A DNA stretch of 64,000 nt, from the IMG/VR virus record IMGVR_UViG_3300023179_000104, positions 1-64,000 of that record. The stretch is one strand, 5' to 3'. Position 1 is the stretch's first letter, and every line of letters begins with the position of its first letter. The position numbers and the translations under genes are program-made. Positions 1 to 12,325 of this stretch are shown here, one piece after another. The DNA is from a virus. The notes under the pieces were generated by a model. The model was not told the DNA's origin, made no database searches, and saw only the letters and a list, made by a program, of their open reading frames with translations.

Positions 1-1
1 T

Positions 2-952
2 GGATCATTCTTCACATTCAAGAGTGCTACAGAATCCAAAACAGATGTTTCAACATCTACAGTTCTCTTTAAAATTAATGGTTCTGTTAAAGAATCGTTC
101 ATCAGAACAACTTATTATGGTTCTGGAAAAGTTTCTCTGCTTCGCGGTGCTGCAGAATCTTCAACAGTTAGAGTACCACCAGAAACTCAACTATTCAAAA
201 TTACTGGTGTTTCTACACAATCCACCACCAAAGGAAATTATACATCTTTTGGTACAGAATTTATTTCTGGAGCAGATACAGAATCTATCAGAAAAATTTA
301 TACTGGTTTTGGATCATTCTTCACATTCAAAGGTGTCACAGAATCGAGTTCGTTCTCGCCTGTTTCAAAAATTACAGATCTCAAAATTTCTGGATCTGCA
401 GAAATTACTCATACAGAATCTTATCAGGGAACAGGAACAGAATTTGTTTACAATTCTGCATCAATATCTCGCACATATCCAACTTACAATGGATCTGGAT
501 CAGAATTTATTTCAGGTGCAGCAAATCAAAAAACAATTTCTTCGTACAGTGGAAATGGAAATATTACAGAATTTGGTGGTTCTGCTCAATCTACATTCAC
601 AGCAATTCCATCAGAAACTCTACTTTACAGAATTTCTGGAACAGCAACAACAAGTTACAATTCAGTATATGCAGTACAAACATCTGGTCAATTCTCTTAT
701 ACAGGAAATGCAGATCTGCTTCGCAGACAAACATTCACTGGATCTGGATCTCTATTTGCACTCAACTCTGCAACAATTACACAAAGAGTTGTCATTATTG
801 TTGAAACAAATCTCTTCAGAATTAGTGGTGGTGAACGTAATAGCTACAACAGAATTTCTATATTTGAAAGCGGTACAATCAATATTTCTGGTAACTCTAC
901 AAATGAAAAAGTATTATTTGCACCAGCAAGAATTTTTGGTACAATAATTTAA
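2..952 (+). CDS. Repetitive beta-rich structural/adhesin-like protein, 3' part only
   Basis: The frame beginning at base 2 is open from the window edge to TAA at 950-952 (316 codons), so this is the 3' end of a gene starting outside. The protein is rich in Ser, Thr, Gly and aromatics and alternates two short repeats: an LFKI(T/S/N)G type and a Y-x-G-x-G-x-x-F-x-x-x-A type (about eight copies, e.g. YNGSGSEFISGA). A 21-base stretch at 1-21 recurs at 310-330, an in-frame period of 103 codons. Such repeats suit an elongated beta-structured virion fibre. Tail-fibre-type genes follow directly. Another long ORF overlaps in the third frame, but its composition (Leu/Gln rich, no repeats) marks it as a shadow. 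Role in adsorption is inferred. Confidence 0.75.
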   Translation, partial: GSFFTFKSATESKTDVSTSTVLFKINGSVKESFIRTTYYGSGKVSLLRGAAESSTVRVPPETQLFKITGVSTQSTTKGNYTSFGTEFISGADTESIRKIYTGFGSFFTFKGVTESSSFSPVSKITDLKISGSAEITHTESYQGTGTEFVYNSASISRTYPTYNGSGSEFISGAANQKTISSYSGNGNITEFGGSAQSTFTAIPSETLLYRISGTATTSYNSVYAVQTSGQFSYTGNADLLRRQTFTGSGSLFALNSATITQRVVIIVETNLFRISGGERNSYNRISIFESGTINISGNSTNEKVLFAPARIFGTII

Positions 953-959
953 AAATTTT

Positions 960-967
960 TATAAATA
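960..967 (+). promoter_or_regulatory. T4-type late promoter, exact TATAAATA
   Basis: This exact match to the T4 late -10 consensus lies 25 bases before the ATG at 992, just after the stop of the preceding fibre gene. It would be read by host RNA polymerase carrying gp55 (encoded at 28051) with the gp45 clamp. Confidence 0.75.
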
Positions 968-991
968 AAGTAGCAACTATTCAACTGCCAA

Positions 992-1180
992 ATGACAACA
1001 CAAGTACAGTTTCGTAGAGGAACTACAGCTCAACATGCTTCATTTACTGGTGCTCAAGCTGAAATTACAGTGGACACTGATAAAAAGACCGCTATTGTTC
1101 ATGATGGTTCTACAGCTGGCGGAATTGAATTAGCCAGGGCCGATGGTGCAATTGCTATGGCAATTGTATTCGGTTTGTGA
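992..1180 (+). CDS. Small tail protein, Mtd N-terminal-like domain
   Basis: A 62-residue protein that begins with a VQFRRGTTAQHASFTGAQAE segment and continues with an acidic stretch and a VHDGSTAGG segment. This is the pattern of the N-terminal domain of major tropism determinant and related tail-fibre proteins (R-R-G-T ... G-E/A-E ... D-G). Normally the domain heads a longer fibre; here it stands almost alone, with only a short hydrophobic tail. A late promoter sits at 960-967. It lies between two fibre-like genes, so a small fibre attachment or tip component is likely. The family is a motif-level recognition; the role is inferred. Confidence 0.65.
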   Translation: MTTQVQFRRGTTAQHASFTGAQAEITVDTDKKTAIVHDGSTAGGIELARADGAIAMAIVFGL

Positions 1181-1233
1181 TTTAGATATATAGTAATAAC
1201 GTAAAAAAACAGCACTCACAGGAATTTTAAAAA

Positions 1234-4200
1234 ATGGCAAAGCAGTTATCGTACTACTACACTTTTACTCCAGGAACAAGAACTGTTGTAATTACTGGTA
1301 ATGTTAACAGAAAAAGATTGTTACTAATTACCAATACAACACGTAATGTAATTATCTATAATATGACTCAGCCATCGCTGGGCGCATCTGCAATTACTTA
1401 TGATGCTGATACTGACCAAACTACAGTTGTATTGACATATGACACTGGAGCAGCTGGTCATCAATCAACAGATACTCTTCAAATTTTTGCTGAACAAGAT
1501 GCAGTAAGATTTGAACCTGCTGAATATTTGATTGATCCTGTCAGTAAACTTCGCGTATCAGAACCTAATACTCTGATTGATACGGACTTTGAATATGGTT
1601 TGCAATCAGCTAAATGGGAAAGTTTGGAAAGATGCAATAACGTTCCATCATTCTATTCAGTTTCTGGTGATACAAGTATTTCTAATATTGTTGCTATTAC
1701 AACAAATGGTGGTAGAGAAATTACTGTAACTACTGCAAGTGCTCACGGATTAACAACAGGTATTCCTATTGATGTTCGTGGACTTAACTCTATTACTGCC
1801 GAAGGTACTTGGTTAATTCGTAAAACAACTGATTATCAGTTTACTTACGAAACTCCTGTAACGCAAGCAGGAACTACTTCTCTGCCAATTTCAATTTTAA
1901 CACCTTATACTACAATTATTGTTGGTAGATTTTACGTTAACTCCGTACTTAACTTAGATAATACTGCAACAGTTGATGAAGGTCCTATGGTGACCGATGC
2001 GTTATCACCTTCTAGCACTCTTGCTGTAACAACAGCATATGATCACGGGTTTGTAACAAATTCACCTTTCTATTTGACAAATACACTTGGTAATATTTCG
2101 GTAAACTTTGACCCAGCATCCTTCTCGGTTGGTGGTAATATTGAAGACAGAACTTCATTTGATTATGATACAGGTTTCTTTAATCCTTATGAACCAGTTC
2201 ATGATGGTTGCACTTTAAAAAGAATTCCTGCAAATTACGTTGATACCAATACTGGAGCAACTGTAGCAATTTCTTCTGGTCAAATTTCTGGCACAACTTT
2301 AACCACAACAGGCAACCCATCACTTCTGCCAGGTCATACAATTACTGGTACTGGTGTTGCACCTAATACTATTATTTTAAGTGGTTCTGGTAACTCTTGG
2401 ACTGTTAATATTTCACAATCTACAACTAATGGTCCTCTAACTGCATCTTGGCCTACTGCTGGATTTATCAGAATTGATAATCACGGTTTACAAACTGGTG
2501 ATGCACTTTGCTATATTGGAACAACTCATACTACCAGTCCTCAAATTAATGCTGTATCTGCTGGATATTTCCAACTTGGGGCTGGTAATATTCCTACTTA
2601 CAACAACGATGGTACTGGTGGTGCAAACGCAGCTGGTTGGATGTATGCTGTAGTAATTGATAAAGATTTTATCAGAGTTGCTACTAATCCCAAAGATGCT
2701 AACGACGGTACAAATTTAATTTCATTCTCTAGTTTTGGTGGTAACTCCACTGCAACTCTGTTCTTCGGTCTGATGAACAAGAGAGGTTATGAAATTCAAT
2801 CAAGTATTTCTTCCATTCAAACTGTAGCAACTTCTTCTGAAGTAAGAGTAGCATTCCCTGCTGGTACTACTTGCAAATCTCTGAATATTTACCCAGAGAT
2901 GCAAATTACACTCAGTAATACTGGTGTATCTTCACTTGATGGTGTTTATGTAGTTAAAGAATATCCTACAACTTCTAATTTCTCTAATGAAATTTTCAAT
3001 GAAACGGATACTCACTTTATTATGGAGGGTCCAACAAACTCTTCTGGTAACCTTGCTACACAAGCATCTAGTGTAACATATTCACTTTCTGGAACTGCTT
3101 CTGCTGTAAATACCATTTTAACTCTTAGTAGTTATGAAAAATCAATTCAACCAACTTCAATCACTGCAGTTTCTGGTAGCACTGTAACTATTAATGGTGT
3201 TTCTGCTCTCGGTGATGGTAGCAATCCTTATCGTGTAGGTTCTGTTGTAAGATTTACTGCTCTTGGTTCACTGACTGGCGTAACTCCTAACCTGGATTAC
3301 TTCATCTCTGCAGTAGGATCAATTTCTTCAGGTTCTGCAACTCTTACACTTTCTTCTACACATCCAACAGTAGCAACAACTCCTGTAACTCTTGGTGGTA
3401 CAACTAGTGCTGCAACCTTTACTGGCACAATTACTGGTAATACTTTAACTGCTTCTTCTGTAACTGGATATCTTCAAGTAGGACAATTAATTACAGGAAC
3501 TGGAGTAACTGCTGGTACAGTTATTACTGGATTTGGTAGTGGTACTGGTGGTGCTGGTACTTATTATGTAAATATTCAACAAACTGTAAGCAGTGTTTCA
3601 ATGACTGCTTCTGCTAATTTAAAAGTTTATACCAACGGTATTCGTGCTCAAGTACATTCGGGTGCTAACTCTTGGCAGAATCATACAAGAATGTCAATTC
3701 ATGATTGGTGTTCATTAACTGGTAAAATGTTTACTCGTGAAGCAATTTCCAACACAGGACATTCCATTTATATTAAAAACCACGGACTTACAAATGGTCA
3801 ACCATTAATGTTTGTTGGTGGTGGTAATGGATTTGTAAACTCTGCTGGTAGTGGTAGTGCAGTTGCTTCTAACTATGCTATCTTAAATGAGTCTACAAAT
3901 GGAGGTTATGTTTATTTCGTTTTAGTAAGTGATAGAGATAATTTTACACTTTGGACCTCTGAACCAGATGGATTTACTGGTGCATATGGTGGTTGGGTAA
4001 CAACACCAACTGTTGGCGGAACAATGGGAACACTAAGCGGTAACGTTGCTCAAGTAGTTTTAAGCCCAACTGGATCTCCTTCAGTTCTTCCTATCACTCA
4101 ATCGGGCGGTATTTATCAGTTACATCCTGGATTTATTGTTGGTAACTTTACTTATAATACCAACTCAGTTGCTCAGGGTAGAGATCGTGCTATCTCTCAG

Positions 4201-7200
4201 AATGGAAAACTTCCAGCATGGTTAACAGATAATGCTCCTGTTATTGTTAAAGCAAACGTAGGTGCTACTCTTCCAACTAACGTTGGTAATTCTCCAAATA
4301 CTTATGCTTTTTATAACAAATACTTTACAAGAGGTGTTGAAGAAACAATTACTAACGTAACTTCATTTACTGGTTCTATTACTGGAACTACATTGACAAT
4401 ATCTGCTATTACTTACGGTGCTCTGCAAGTAGGTCAAGAATTATCTGGAACTGGTGTAAGTGCAGGTACATATATTACTGCATTTGGAACTGGTACTGGT
4501 CAAGCTGGTACATATTTTGTAAATAACTCACAATCAGTAGCTGGTGGTACTACATTTGTTGGTTATCAAAGATCTGAAATGACGCCTTCAGGTAAAAGTG
4601 AATTTGCTCTGGCAATTGTACAAAATGGTCAACCAATTGACTTCGGTGGCAGCCCAACTCCTGGTACTTCAACTGCAACGGCACCTGCTAAATTCTTCTG
4701 CACAAGAATTGTAGAAAATTCATATTCTAACTCATTCTTCCTTCCATTCCATGGCGGTGTTGCGGGACAAAGAACAACTTATGCAACTGGTGCTTTTGGT
4801 GGAACAACTGATACAGCATCTGTTCTTCCAGTTGCAGCAGGATATCCAAAACCAGCATTTGATTATGTAACTGACCGTTATAATATTAAGTGGCCAAGAA
4901 TTAGTTTGTTTATGTCACAAACTGGTAGTGCTTCACAAGGAAGTACAACATTTACTGGTAACGTTTACGGTACTGGAAACGTAGCATATAGTTCAATGCC
5001 AGTAACTGGTGGTGCTGCTACTAACGCAATTTCTGCTGGTAGTACGGGATCATTTGGTACAACCAAATATAATATGGTTCCAGTAACCAATGATATCTTT
5101 AAGATTACTCAAACTGGTTCTTCATTCCTGCCAACAGGTCAACCAACAATTCAGTTTACAATTAACTCTTCACAGTCAATGTCTTATGGTGCATATAATA
5201 ACGCAACTGTAGGTACAAGAGGAACTTCAACTGTTGGTGGTCCTTTTGGTGTAACAGCATATAAGTTTGGTACAACAGCATCTGCCAAAATTCCTAACTC
5301 TAATGCAAACAGAATTATTGTTCCTATTCAGAGAATGACATTCCTTGAGAATGATCTTGTTCGCTATGATACATCTGGAGGTTCTGAAATTGCTAGTTCA
5401 TTTACTGGCATTTCTGGTCTTCAAAATGGACAAGTTTATTCCATTAAAAACGTTTCATTAAAAACTCCTATTTCAACATCAATAAATACAGCAAAAACAA
5501 TATCTGCAACTGCAACTGTATTTGATCTTGATAATACTATTACTGATATTTTTACTGGATCTATTTCTGGCAATACTTTAACAGTAACTACAGTAATTTC
5601 AGGAACACTTCAAGTTGGTATGTCAATTACTGGTACTGGTATTGCTGCTGGTACAGTAGTTACCGCATTAGGTACTGGTATTGGTGGAGTTGGTACTTAT
5701 ACTATCAACGGTCAACCACAAACAGTATCTTCCACAACAATTCAAGGTGTAACTGCTATTGATATTATGGCAGGTGATATTCTTCAGATTGGTACTGATG
5801 GTTCTGAACAAGTTTATGTAAATCCAGCAGCAGTTATTACAGCAACAATTTCTGGTACTACTTTAACAGTAAGTGCTGTAAATGGAACTCTTACACCAAA
5901 TCAATTAATTACAACTTCTGGTACAACTGTAAATCCAGCACAAACTGTACTTGATAATACTGCAATTGTTAGTCAACTCAGTGGTACTACTGGCGGTGTT
6001 GGTACTTATTTAATTAATAATGCACAAACAATCTCAGTAACAACTAATATGATTGTTTCTGGTGGCAGCAATCAAATTACTGTAACTAGAGGTTATGGTG
6101 GAACAACTCCTGCAATTATTCCAGAAGGAACTCCATTGTATAAGATCTATGGTTCATTCCAGTTGTACTCGCAAGTACTTCTGCAACCAAGAGCACTTAG
6201 TTTTGGTATTACTACTGGTCAAATTGATGCCACTAATATGATCTTTAACTTTGGTGGTACTGTAGCTGCTAGCGGTACTCCAAAAGCGCACAACCTTCGT
6301 ACTGGAGATCCACTGCTTCTGTCATCTGGCGGCGGCGGCATTGTCAGTCCATTCGGTTATAGCATCGTCAACAGTGGAGCTAATGCCACTATTGTATATG
6401 CAATTGTTACTAGTGATTATGCATTCAAAATTGCTCCTACAAAAGAAGCAGCATTCTCTGACTTCTCAATGACAATCACTAACGTTGCTACATCATTTAC
6501 TACAATCGTAGATACAGTTCCTTTAAAATCTTTTGTTAATATTTCTGATGTTACACACAAACTGTTGAATGTTTCTTCTACAGGTTCTATTGACGGTCCT
6601 TATGTTGCAAACTCTGTAACTTCCAGAAAATTAAACTTAAAACCACAAACAAATACTTCTCTTACAATTAATTCTAGAGAATTAACATTTAATCCAGCAA
6701 AAACACTTAATCAAAAAACAGGTCAATTCATTTATACGGGTCATGGATTTTCAACTGGAACAAGAGTAATTTATTCTAGAAATAGTAATCCATTTGAAAT
6801 TGGTAGAGAGAAGCAAAGAAATTATCAAATTACTAACATAAGCAGAGTACAACAAGCAACTGCAACTGGTACTCCTGGTCTTGCAACACTGACATTCTCT
6901 GCTGCACATGGTTTAACAATTGGACAAATTTATCAAGCACAATACATCAATATTGATGGTACTAATGCTACAAATGAAACTTTTGATGCTGTAAGCGTTC
7001 CTGTATACGTCAGTTCCACAACTCAAGTTCAATATATCAGTCCTATTTCAAACACTGTAGTAAGTTCTACTGCAGTAACTGGTACGATGTCTCTGAGAGG
7101 AACTTTACATCCTCAAGCTGGATATAATGCACTCTATGATCTTGATCTTACTGCTGCTCCTTCAGGAAATGGAACAACTGTAACTTATACTTTTGCTAAT

Positions 7201-10200
7201 ACAATTTTAGAACCTTTTGCGGTTAATGATACTGTAAATGTAACTGGTGTTCTGGTTGCTGGAAGTACAAGTAATGGATATAATGGAACTTTTAAAGTTA
7301 CTGCTTGTACTACAACAAGTGTAACTGTAACAAACACTACAACTGGTGGTTCACCTTCAATTACTGCTACTGGATGTTCAGTAAGAGGTACTTATTATGT
7401 AATCAGAGATAGTTTTGATCTGTTCCGTTTAGCAAAAACAAAAGCAAATGCTCTGAGTGGTATTCCAATTGCCAATTATTCTACAACTGGTTCAAACCAG
7501 ATTGTACCAATGCAATTCAACCTCTATGCAATGCAAAGAACTTCTGGGGTAACTACAATTACAACTGGTAACCAAGCAGGTGGTGCTACAGCGCATGGTC
7601 TAGTAATTGGTATGGTTTATAATGCATCAATCATTGATATTAACTGTGGTGGTGCTTATGTATCTGGTTCTACTGTAGTTCCTTATACCTCACTGAACGC
7701 AAGTAATGTACAAATTACTGTAACTACAACCACTCAATTTACATATTCTAATCCTGGAACTGATATTCCATCTACAAACATTGGTAATACTAATACTCCA
7801 GTTGTTGGTACTATGACCATTTCTGGTCTGAATGAAGCGGGTCATAAATTGATTTCATATCAGGTGGCTGGCGAAACTATGGGTAATGGTACTGCTACCA
7901 TTAACTCTAAGGATGCTCTCCTCACTGATCCAACTACTTTATCAAACAATATTAGACCAGCAACTGAAAGAATTGTTCTTACTTCACACGGGTTTAGCAC
8001 TGGCGACCGTGTTATCTATCGCGTATGGGGTAATGGTACTCCAATTCTTGGATTAACTGATGGTGGTAACTATTATATCAATAATACATTCAACTCAATT
8101 ACATCGGGTCCTTTAGCTCGTGGTGGTACTGAAAGTGGTCAAACTGCTAACCAATTCTCACTTCACAACTCTTGGGTGGGCGCTTACACAAACACTGACT
8201 TAGTTGATATTCTCGGTGGTGGTACTGGTAACGTTCATCAATTCAAGATTTCCAACCCAACATTGAAAGGAACAACATATAAAGGTGAGTGGTCTTCTGG
8301 AGATAACTACTTCTATGGAGATATTGTTCTTTTCCGTAGTCAGTACTTTATGTCGAATAACGGCGTAATTACTTCTTCAGGATCTTTCCCAAATAATGGT
8401 CAACAACCCGTATTAAATAGCGGTATATTTAATAATAACTGGCAAGAAATTCCAAATCTACCAGCATACTCTTCAAGATTCCTTGCTCAGTATAAAGGTG
8501 GTGATGCGCTCAAAATTAGCAATACAGTTCCTTCAAGATCTGTTACATTTGCTTATAGTGCTGTATCAACTACAACTGGTATCTTCAACGTTTCTAACCA
8601 TAGATTAACAACTGGTGATGCTGTAATTTATCGCGTAAATGCTGCTGGTGGTAATAATTCTACTGCTGCTGCTACAACACTTTCTAATATTTACGGACAA
8701 ACAAATGGTACTGGTGATCTTCCAATGAGACCACAAGCAGGAAATAACCCTGCTACGAATAATGATAAATTTATTGCTGATTATGTTTACTATGTAAACG
8801 TACTTGATACTGGTAACTTTACTTTACACACATCACTTTCTGGTGCTATCGCGGGTCAATCTTATACTTCAACCGCACTTAATACAATTTCTGGTGCTGG
8901 TTTCGCTTTCTCTAGTGTTGCTGGTTCAAGAAATGCTGCTGGTCTTGTAAGTATCACAACTGGTGCTCACGGTCTGCAAGTAGGTGCTACTTACCTTGCT
9001 TCAATTAACGTTGATACTGCTGGTTTTGAGAACTATGATGCATACAACGTAACTATCAACGTAACGAGTTCTACAATAATTACATATCAGACAAATATTC
9101 TAGGTAGTAGTAACTCTGGTACGATCAGTGGTACATTCCGTCTAATTGATCAAACTGATCTGGTTGTTCCTGGTAGTGCATTTACTGGTATTGGTTCTTA
9201 TCATAGACTTGAAAAACTTGAAGGTCAAGTTTACGAACCAACTGTTATTGCTGTTAACAGTGATACTGAAATGGTTATTACTGATCCATTCCCATCCAGA
9301 CAGTTTACATTTAACCCACAAGGTACATTTAATTCACCATCAGGAACTCAATTACCAATTATTAACTTAACTAATGGTGATATCTATATTCCAGGTCATG
9401 GAATTACTACTGGCACTAAACTTTATTATTCTCCTGGTTTAAATATCGGTTTGACACTTGGTAACGTAACTGCTGGCGGCACTTATTATGCAATTAAAAT
9501 TAATGATGATATAATTCGCATTGCAACATCTCTGTCTAATGCTCTTCTGATGGTTCCAAATATTCCATCTAATACTGGTGCTGGTTTCTACCATTATATT
9601 GTTGTTGCAACTCCTGCTGGATCAACTAATATTCGCTATGATTCTAGTGGTAACTTGATTACTGATACTCAAGGTACTGGTTCACAGTATGCGGGTATTG
9701 CAAGTTCAAACTATTATTCCAATCAAAATGCTTCTAATATCAGTGCTGGTGTTCTACAAAGTTTGAATTTCCTCTATCCAACTGCTGTTTATGCAAGAGC
9801 AAATTGCATTAACTTACATAGACCATTTGATGGTGGTGTTGAACTTCAAAATGCTAAGGCTCCTCAAACACAAATTATTCGTCAAACCCGTAAGTATTTC
9901 CGTTATCAGTCAGGTAAAGGTTTACAATACTCTACTGGTATTAACTTTAACCCATCGCTTGACGTTTCATATATTACGCATGATGGTTCTACCTACGCAA
10001 CAATTGTTACCAGAAAAGCTCATAACTTCTCTGCTGGAAACAAAATTAAAGTTGAAAATGTAACAGTTGCAACTGGTTCCGCTGCTCCTTATACAAACCC
10101 TGCTAATAGCCTCTATTTTACTGTATTTGATACTCCTGATGAATTTACGCTTCGTTATGCAACCAATGGTTTGCCCGCTGATTTATCGCCATCAGGTTAT

Positions 10201-11436
10201 GCAAATCTGTTCCCATACGATTGGACTGATGCCAAAATTCGTGCTGGTATGTTTGACGATCAAAATGGTATGTTCTTTGAATTTGATGGACAAAATCTGT
10301 ATGTTGTAAGAAGATCTTCTACTGGTCAACTTGCTGGAACTGTTTCTGCAACATTTAACAGCAATACAATAACTGGCATTAATACCAAGTTTACTAAACA
10401 ATTAGCTGCTAATGATTATATTATAATTCGCGGTCAAACTTATAAAGTAACATCTGCACCTTCTGATACTAACATTCATATTTCTCCTTCATATAGAGGT
10501 GTTGCTGGTACAAGATTAATTGTAACTAAAGTTGATGAACTCAGAATTCCTCAATCACAATGGAATATTGATAAATGTGATGGAACTGGTGTTAGTGGAT
10601 TTAAATTAAATCTGAACAGAATGCAAATGGCATACATGGATTATTCCTGGTATGGTGCTGGTAGAGTACGCTTTGGTTTCAAAGATACTCATGGTAAAGT
10701 ATTCTATTGTCATGAAATTATTCACAACAATAAGAAAACTGAAGCTTATCTCCGTTCTGGTAACCTTCCCGCACGTTATGAAGTTCTGAATGGTGACAAT
10801 CCAACATACTCACCATCACTCTATCACTGGGGTGCATCAGTAATTATGGATGGTAAGTTTGAGGATGATAAAGCGTATCTGTTTACTGCTGCTTCTGGTT
10901 CTGGTGGTTCTGATATTATTACAGTTCCTTCAACACTTTTTGGTACTCAGGTTCCAATTATTTCAATGCGTCTTGCTCCTTCCGTAGATAGTTCTCTTGT
11001 AGGTGCTCTCGGTTCCCGAGATCTGATTAACAGAATGACACTGAAGCCAAACTCTTGCGGTATTGTTATTACTAATACTAACAATAAAGCATGTTCAGTT
11101 CGTCTAATTCTGAACGGTAATCTTTCTCAATCTGCATATTTTACAAACTACGGTACACCTTCATTAACTCAAGTTATTAAACATACTGGTGCTATTAGTG
11201 ATACTGTTTCTGGTGGTATAACGGTATTTGAATTCCGTGCTGCTTCTGGTGCATCTGTAACACAAGATCTTGGACAATTGATTGAACTTGGCAATTCAAT
11301 TATGGGTGGTGATTATGTATATCCCAATGGTCCTGATATTCTGACTCTGGCGGTAGTACCAACAGATTCTACTTCTGGTACTGCTGGTAATACATTCGTA
11401 ACTGCACGTCTCACTTGGACTGAATCACAAGCTTGA
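1234..11436 (+). CDS. Giant 3400-residue tail-fibre/adhesin-like repeat protein
   Basis: A single uninterrupted 10.2-kb reading frame with AGGA ahead of its ATG. Most of the protein is Thr/Ser/Gly/Asn-rich beta repeat. Two modules recur. One is FTG-I-(S/T)G-x-TLT ... GTG(V/I)-AGT ... G-G-GTY, seen near bases 2270, 3415, 4366, 5551 and 5842. The other is an (A/N)-H-G-(L/F)-x-T-G-x-x-(V/L)-x-Y segment, seen about 13 times from 1741 to 10018. After about residue 2860 the repeats end and a distinct C-terminal part of some 540 residues follows, including an FRYQSGKG segment. There is no signal peptide or membrane segment. Large virion adhesins of this kind are known in marine T4-like phages. Host-range or fibre function is inferred. 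A terminator follows at once. Confidence 0.8.
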   Translation: MAKQLSYYYTFTPGTRTVVITGNVNRKRLLLITNTTRNVIIYNMTQPSLGASAITYDADTDQTTVVLTYDTGAAGHQSTDTLQIFAEQDAVRFEPAEYLIDPVSKLRVSEPNTLIDTDFEYGLQSAKWESLERCNNVPSFYSVSGDTSISNIVAITTNGGREITVTTASAHGLTTGIPIDVRGLNSITAEGTWLIRKTTDYQFTYETPVTQAGTTSLPISILTPYTTIIVGRFYVNSVLNLDNTATVDEGPMVTDALSPSSTLAVTTAYDHGFVTNSPFYLTNTLGNISVNFDPASFSVGGNIEDRTSFDYDTGFFNPYEPVHDGCTLKRIPANYVDTNTGATVAISSGQISGTTLTTTGNPSLLPGHTITGTGVAPNTIILSGSGNSWTVNISQSTTNGPLTASWPTAGFIRIDNHGLQTGDALCYIGTTHTTSPQINAVSAGYFQLGAGNIPTYNNDGTGGANAAGWMYAVVIDKDFIRVATNPKDANDGTNLISFSSFGGNSTATLFFGLMNKRGYEIQSSISSIQTVATSSEVRVAFPAGTTCKSLNIYPEMQITLSNTGVSSLDGVYVVKEYPTTSNFSNEIFNETDTHFIMEGPTNSSGNLATQASSVTYSLSGTASAVNTILTLSSYEKSIQPTSITAVSGSTVTINGVSALGDGSNPYRVGSVVRFTALGSLTGVTPNLDYFISAVGSISSGSATLTLSSTHPTVATTPVTLGGTTSAATFTGTITGNTLTASSVTGYLQVGQLITGTGVTAGTVITGFGSGTGGAGTYYVNIQQTVSSVSMTASANLKVYTNGIRAQVHSGANSWQNHTRMSIHDWCSLTGKMFTREAISNTGHSIYIKNHGLTNGQPLMFVGGGNGFVNSAGSGSAVASNYAILNESTNGGYVYFVLVSDRDNFTLWTSEPDGFTGAYGGWVTTPTVGGTMGTLSGNVAQVVLSPTGSPSVLPITQSGGIYQLHPGFIVGNFTYNTNSVAQGRDRAISQNGKLPAWLTDNAPVIVKANVGATLPTNVGNSPNTYAFYNKYFTRGVEETITNVTSFTGSITGTTLTISAITYGALQVGQELSGTGVSAGTYITAFGTGTGQAGTYFVNNSQSVAGGTTFVGYQRSEMTPSGKSEFALAIVQNGQPIDFGGSPTPGTSTATAPAKFFCTRIVENSYSNSFFLPFHGGVAGQRTTYATGAFGGTTDTASVLPVAAGYPKPAFDYVTDRYNIKWPRISLFMSQTGSASQGSTTFTGNVYGTGNVAYSSMPVTGGAATNAISAGSTGSFGTTKYNMVPVTNDIFKITQTGSSFLPTGQPTIQFTINSSQSMSYGAYNNATVGTRGTSTVGGPFGVTAYKFGTTASAKIPNSNANRIIVPIQRMTFLENDLVRYDTSGGSEIASSFTGISGLQNGQVYSIKNVSLKTPISTSINTAKTISATATVFDLDNTITDIFTGSISGNTLTVTTVISGTLQVGMSITGTGIAAGTVVTALGTGIGGVGTYTINGQPQTVSSTTIQGVTAIDIMAGDILQIGTDGSEQVYVNPAAVITATISGTTLTVSAVNGTLTPNQLITTSGTTVNPAQTVLDNTAIVSQLSGTTGGVGTYLINNAQTISVTTNMIVSGGSNQITVTRGYGGTTPAIIPEGTPLYKIYGSFQLYSQVLLQPRALSFGITTGQIDATNMIFNFGGTVAASGTPKAHNLRTGDPLLLSSGGGGIVSPFGYSIVNSGANATIVYAIVTSDYAFKIAPTKEAAFSDFSMTITNVATSFTTIVDTVPLKSFVNISDVTHKLLNVSSTGSIDGPYVANSVTSRKLNLKPQTNTSLTINSRELTFNPAKTLNQKTGQFIYTGHGFSTGTRVIYSRNSNPFEIGREKQRNYQITNISRVQQATATGTPGLATLTFSAAHGLTIGQIYQAQYINIDGTNATNETFDAVSVPVYVSSTTQVQYISPISNTVVSSTAVTGTMSLRGTLHPQAGYNALYDLDLTAAPSGNGTTVTYTFANTILEPFAVNDTVNVTGVLVAGSTSNGYNGTFKVTACTTTSVTVTNTTTGGSPSITATGCSVRGTYYVIRDSFDLFRLAKTKANALSGIPIANYSTTGSNQIVPMQFNLYAMQRTSGVTTITTGNQAGGATAHGLVIGMVYNASIIDINCGGAYVSGSTVVPYTSLNASNVQITVTTTTQFTYSNPGTDIPSTNIGNTNTPVVGTMTISGLNEAGHKLISYQVAGETMGNGTATINSKDALLTDPTTLSNNIRPATERIVLTSHGFSTGDRVIYRVWGNGTPILGLTDGGNYYINNTFNSITSGPLARGGTESGQTANQFSLHNSWVGAYTNTDLVDILGGGTGNVHQFKISNPTLKGTTYKGEWSSGDNYFYGDIVLFRSQYFMSNNGVITSSGSFPNNGQQPVLNSGIFNNNWQEIPNLPAYSSRFLAQYKGGDALKISNTVPSRSVTFAYSAVSTTTGIFNVSNHRLTTGDAVIYRVNAAGGNNSTAAATTLSNIYGQTNGTGDLPMRPQAGNNPATNNDKFIADYVYYVNVLDTGNFTLHTSLSGAIAGQSYTSTALNTISGAGFAFSSVAGSRNAAGLVSITTGAHGLQVGATYLASINVDTAGFENYDAYNVTINVTSSTIITYQTNILGSSNSGTISGTFRLIDQTDLVVPGSAFTGIGSYHRLEKLEGQVYEPTVIAVNSDTEMVITDPFPSRQFTFNPQGTFNSPSGTQLPIINLTNGDIYIPGHGITTGTKLYYSPGLNIGLTLGNVTAGGTYYAIKINDDIIRIATSLSNALLMVPNIPSNTGAGFYHYIVVATPAGSTNIRYDSSGNLITDTQGTGSQYAGIASSNYYSNQNASNISAGVLQSLNFLYPTAVYARANCINLHRPFDGGVELQNAKAPQTQIIRQTRKYFRYQSGKGLQYSTGINFNPSLDVSYITHDGSTYATIVTRKAHNFSAGNKIKVENVTVATGSAAPYTNPANSLYFTVFDTPDEFTLRYATNGLPADLSPSGYANLFPYDWTDAKIRAGMFDDQNGMFFEFDGQNLYVVRRSSTGQLAGTVSATFNSNTITGINTKFTKQLAANDYIIIRGQTYKVTSAPSDTNIHISPSYRGVAGTRLIVTKVDELRIPQSQWNIDKCDGTGVSGFKLNLNRMQMAYMDYSWYGAGRVRFGFKDTHGKVFYCHEIIHNNKKTEAYLRSGNLPARYEVLNGDNPTYSPSLYHWGASVIMDGKFEDDKAYLFTAASGSGGSDIITVPSTLFGTQVPIISMRLAPSVDSSLVGALGSRDLINRMTLKPNSCGIVITNTNNKACSVRLILNGNLSQSAYFTNYGTPSLTQVIKHTGAISDTVSGGITVFEFRAASGASVTQDLGQLIELGNSIMGGDYVYPNGPDILTLAVVPTDSTSGTAGNTFVTARLTWTESQA

Positions 11437-11459
11437 TTTTTTCCAAAAACTCAATACTG

Positions 11460-11484
11460 GAGGGGGGAAACCCCCTCTTTTTTT
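11460..11484 (+). terminator. Intrinsic terminator after giant fibre gene
   Basis: GAGGGGG and CCCCCTC form a 7-bp stem around a GAAA tetraloop, followed by a run of T. The last T of the run is the first base of the next late promoter. Confidence 0.85.
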
Positions 11485-11491
11485 ATAAATA
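11484..11491 (+). promoter_or_regulatory. T4-type late promoter for gene 13 block
   Basis: Exact TATAAATA starting on the last T of the terminator tract, 24 bases before the gp13 ATG. AGGAG of the gp13 ribosome binding site follows. Confidence 0.8.
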
Positions 11492-11515
11492 CTTTTATAG
11501 GAGTATATTAACTTA

Positions 11516-12325
11516 ATGGCACGTCCAACATCCAGACAGCAATTAATTGATTATTGCCTTAGAAGGCTAGGTTTTCCCGTGTTAGAAATTAATGTGGACG
11601 ATGATCAGATTGAAGATCTGGTAGACGATGCTATTCAATTTTTTCAAGAAAGACATTTTGATGGTAATATTCGCACATTTTTAAAATATAAAGTTACTCC
11701 AGAAATTGTAGCGGCAGCAAAAACAAATAAAACAATTACGGTATCTGGAGTCACTCCGACAACTCTTTATGAACAAAATAATTATATTCCAATTCCAGAT
11801 CATATCTTGAGTATTCAACAAGTATATGCTCAAGATAATAGTGTATCTTCTGTATCTGGTAATATTTTTAGTATTAAATATCAATTATTTTTGAATGATT
11901 TTTATAACTTTGGTTCAATGGAAATTTTAAATTATTATATGATTAAAAGTTATTTGGAAACTTTGGATTGGGTAATTTCAAACTTTAAACCAGTACGTTG
12001 GAACAAAAGAGAAAATAAACTTTGGATTGATACTGATTGGGATCAATTAACTTCAGGGACATATTTAATTATTGATTGCTACAGAATGCTTGATCCAAAT
12101 GAAAGCACTGAAATTTGGAATGATGTATGGATGAAGAGATATCTTACTGCATTGATTAAACGTCAATGGGGTCAAAATCTTATTAAGTTTAAAAATGTAG
12201 CATTGCCTGGTGGTGTTACCTTAAATGGTAGAGAAATTTATGAAGATGCTGATACAGAAATTCAACAAATTATGGCAGAATTCCAACTGGCAGCAGAACT
12301 TCCACCCTTGGATATGATAGGATAA
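11516..12325 (+). CDS. 13: Neck / head completion protein gp13
   Basis: A 269-residue protein beginning with an ARPTSRQQLIDYCLRRLGFP segment and an INVDDDQIEDLVDDAIQFF segment, the hallmark N-terminus of T4-like gp13 (309 residues in T4). In T4, gp13 and gp14 form the neck that closes the filled head and joins it to the tail. The ATG has GGAG upstream and a late promoter at 11484. Its TAA overlaps the ATG of gene 14 by one base, so the two are likely translationally coupled. Family assignment rests on the N-terminal pattern and on position before 14-15-16-17. Confidence 0.93.
   Translation: MARPTSRQQLIDYCLRRLGFPVLEINVDDDQIEDLVDDAIQFFQERHFDGNIRTFLKYKVTPEIVAAAKTNKTITVSGVTPTTLYEQNNYIPIPDHILSIQQVYAQDNSVSSVSGNIFSIKYQLFLNDFYNFGSMEILNYYMIKSYLETLDWVISNFKPVRWNKRENKLWIDTDWDQLTSGTYLIIDCYRMLDPNESTEIWNDVWMKRYLTALIKRQWGQNLIKFKNVALPGGVTLNGREIYEDADTEIQQIMAEFQLAAELPPLDMIG

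Noticed and set aside
24-947. Long ORF in the third frame at the left edge
   Set aside because: Its product is a Leu/Gln/Phe-rich, repeat-free shadow. The overlapping frame 2-952 gives a regular Ser/Thr/Gly repeat protein and is open to the window edge.
2598-2780. Minus-strand ORFs inside long genes (for example here, 16369-16617, 38304-38654, 49140-49574)
   Set aside because: They are reverse shadows of well-supported genes, with no ribosome binding site or recognisable composition.
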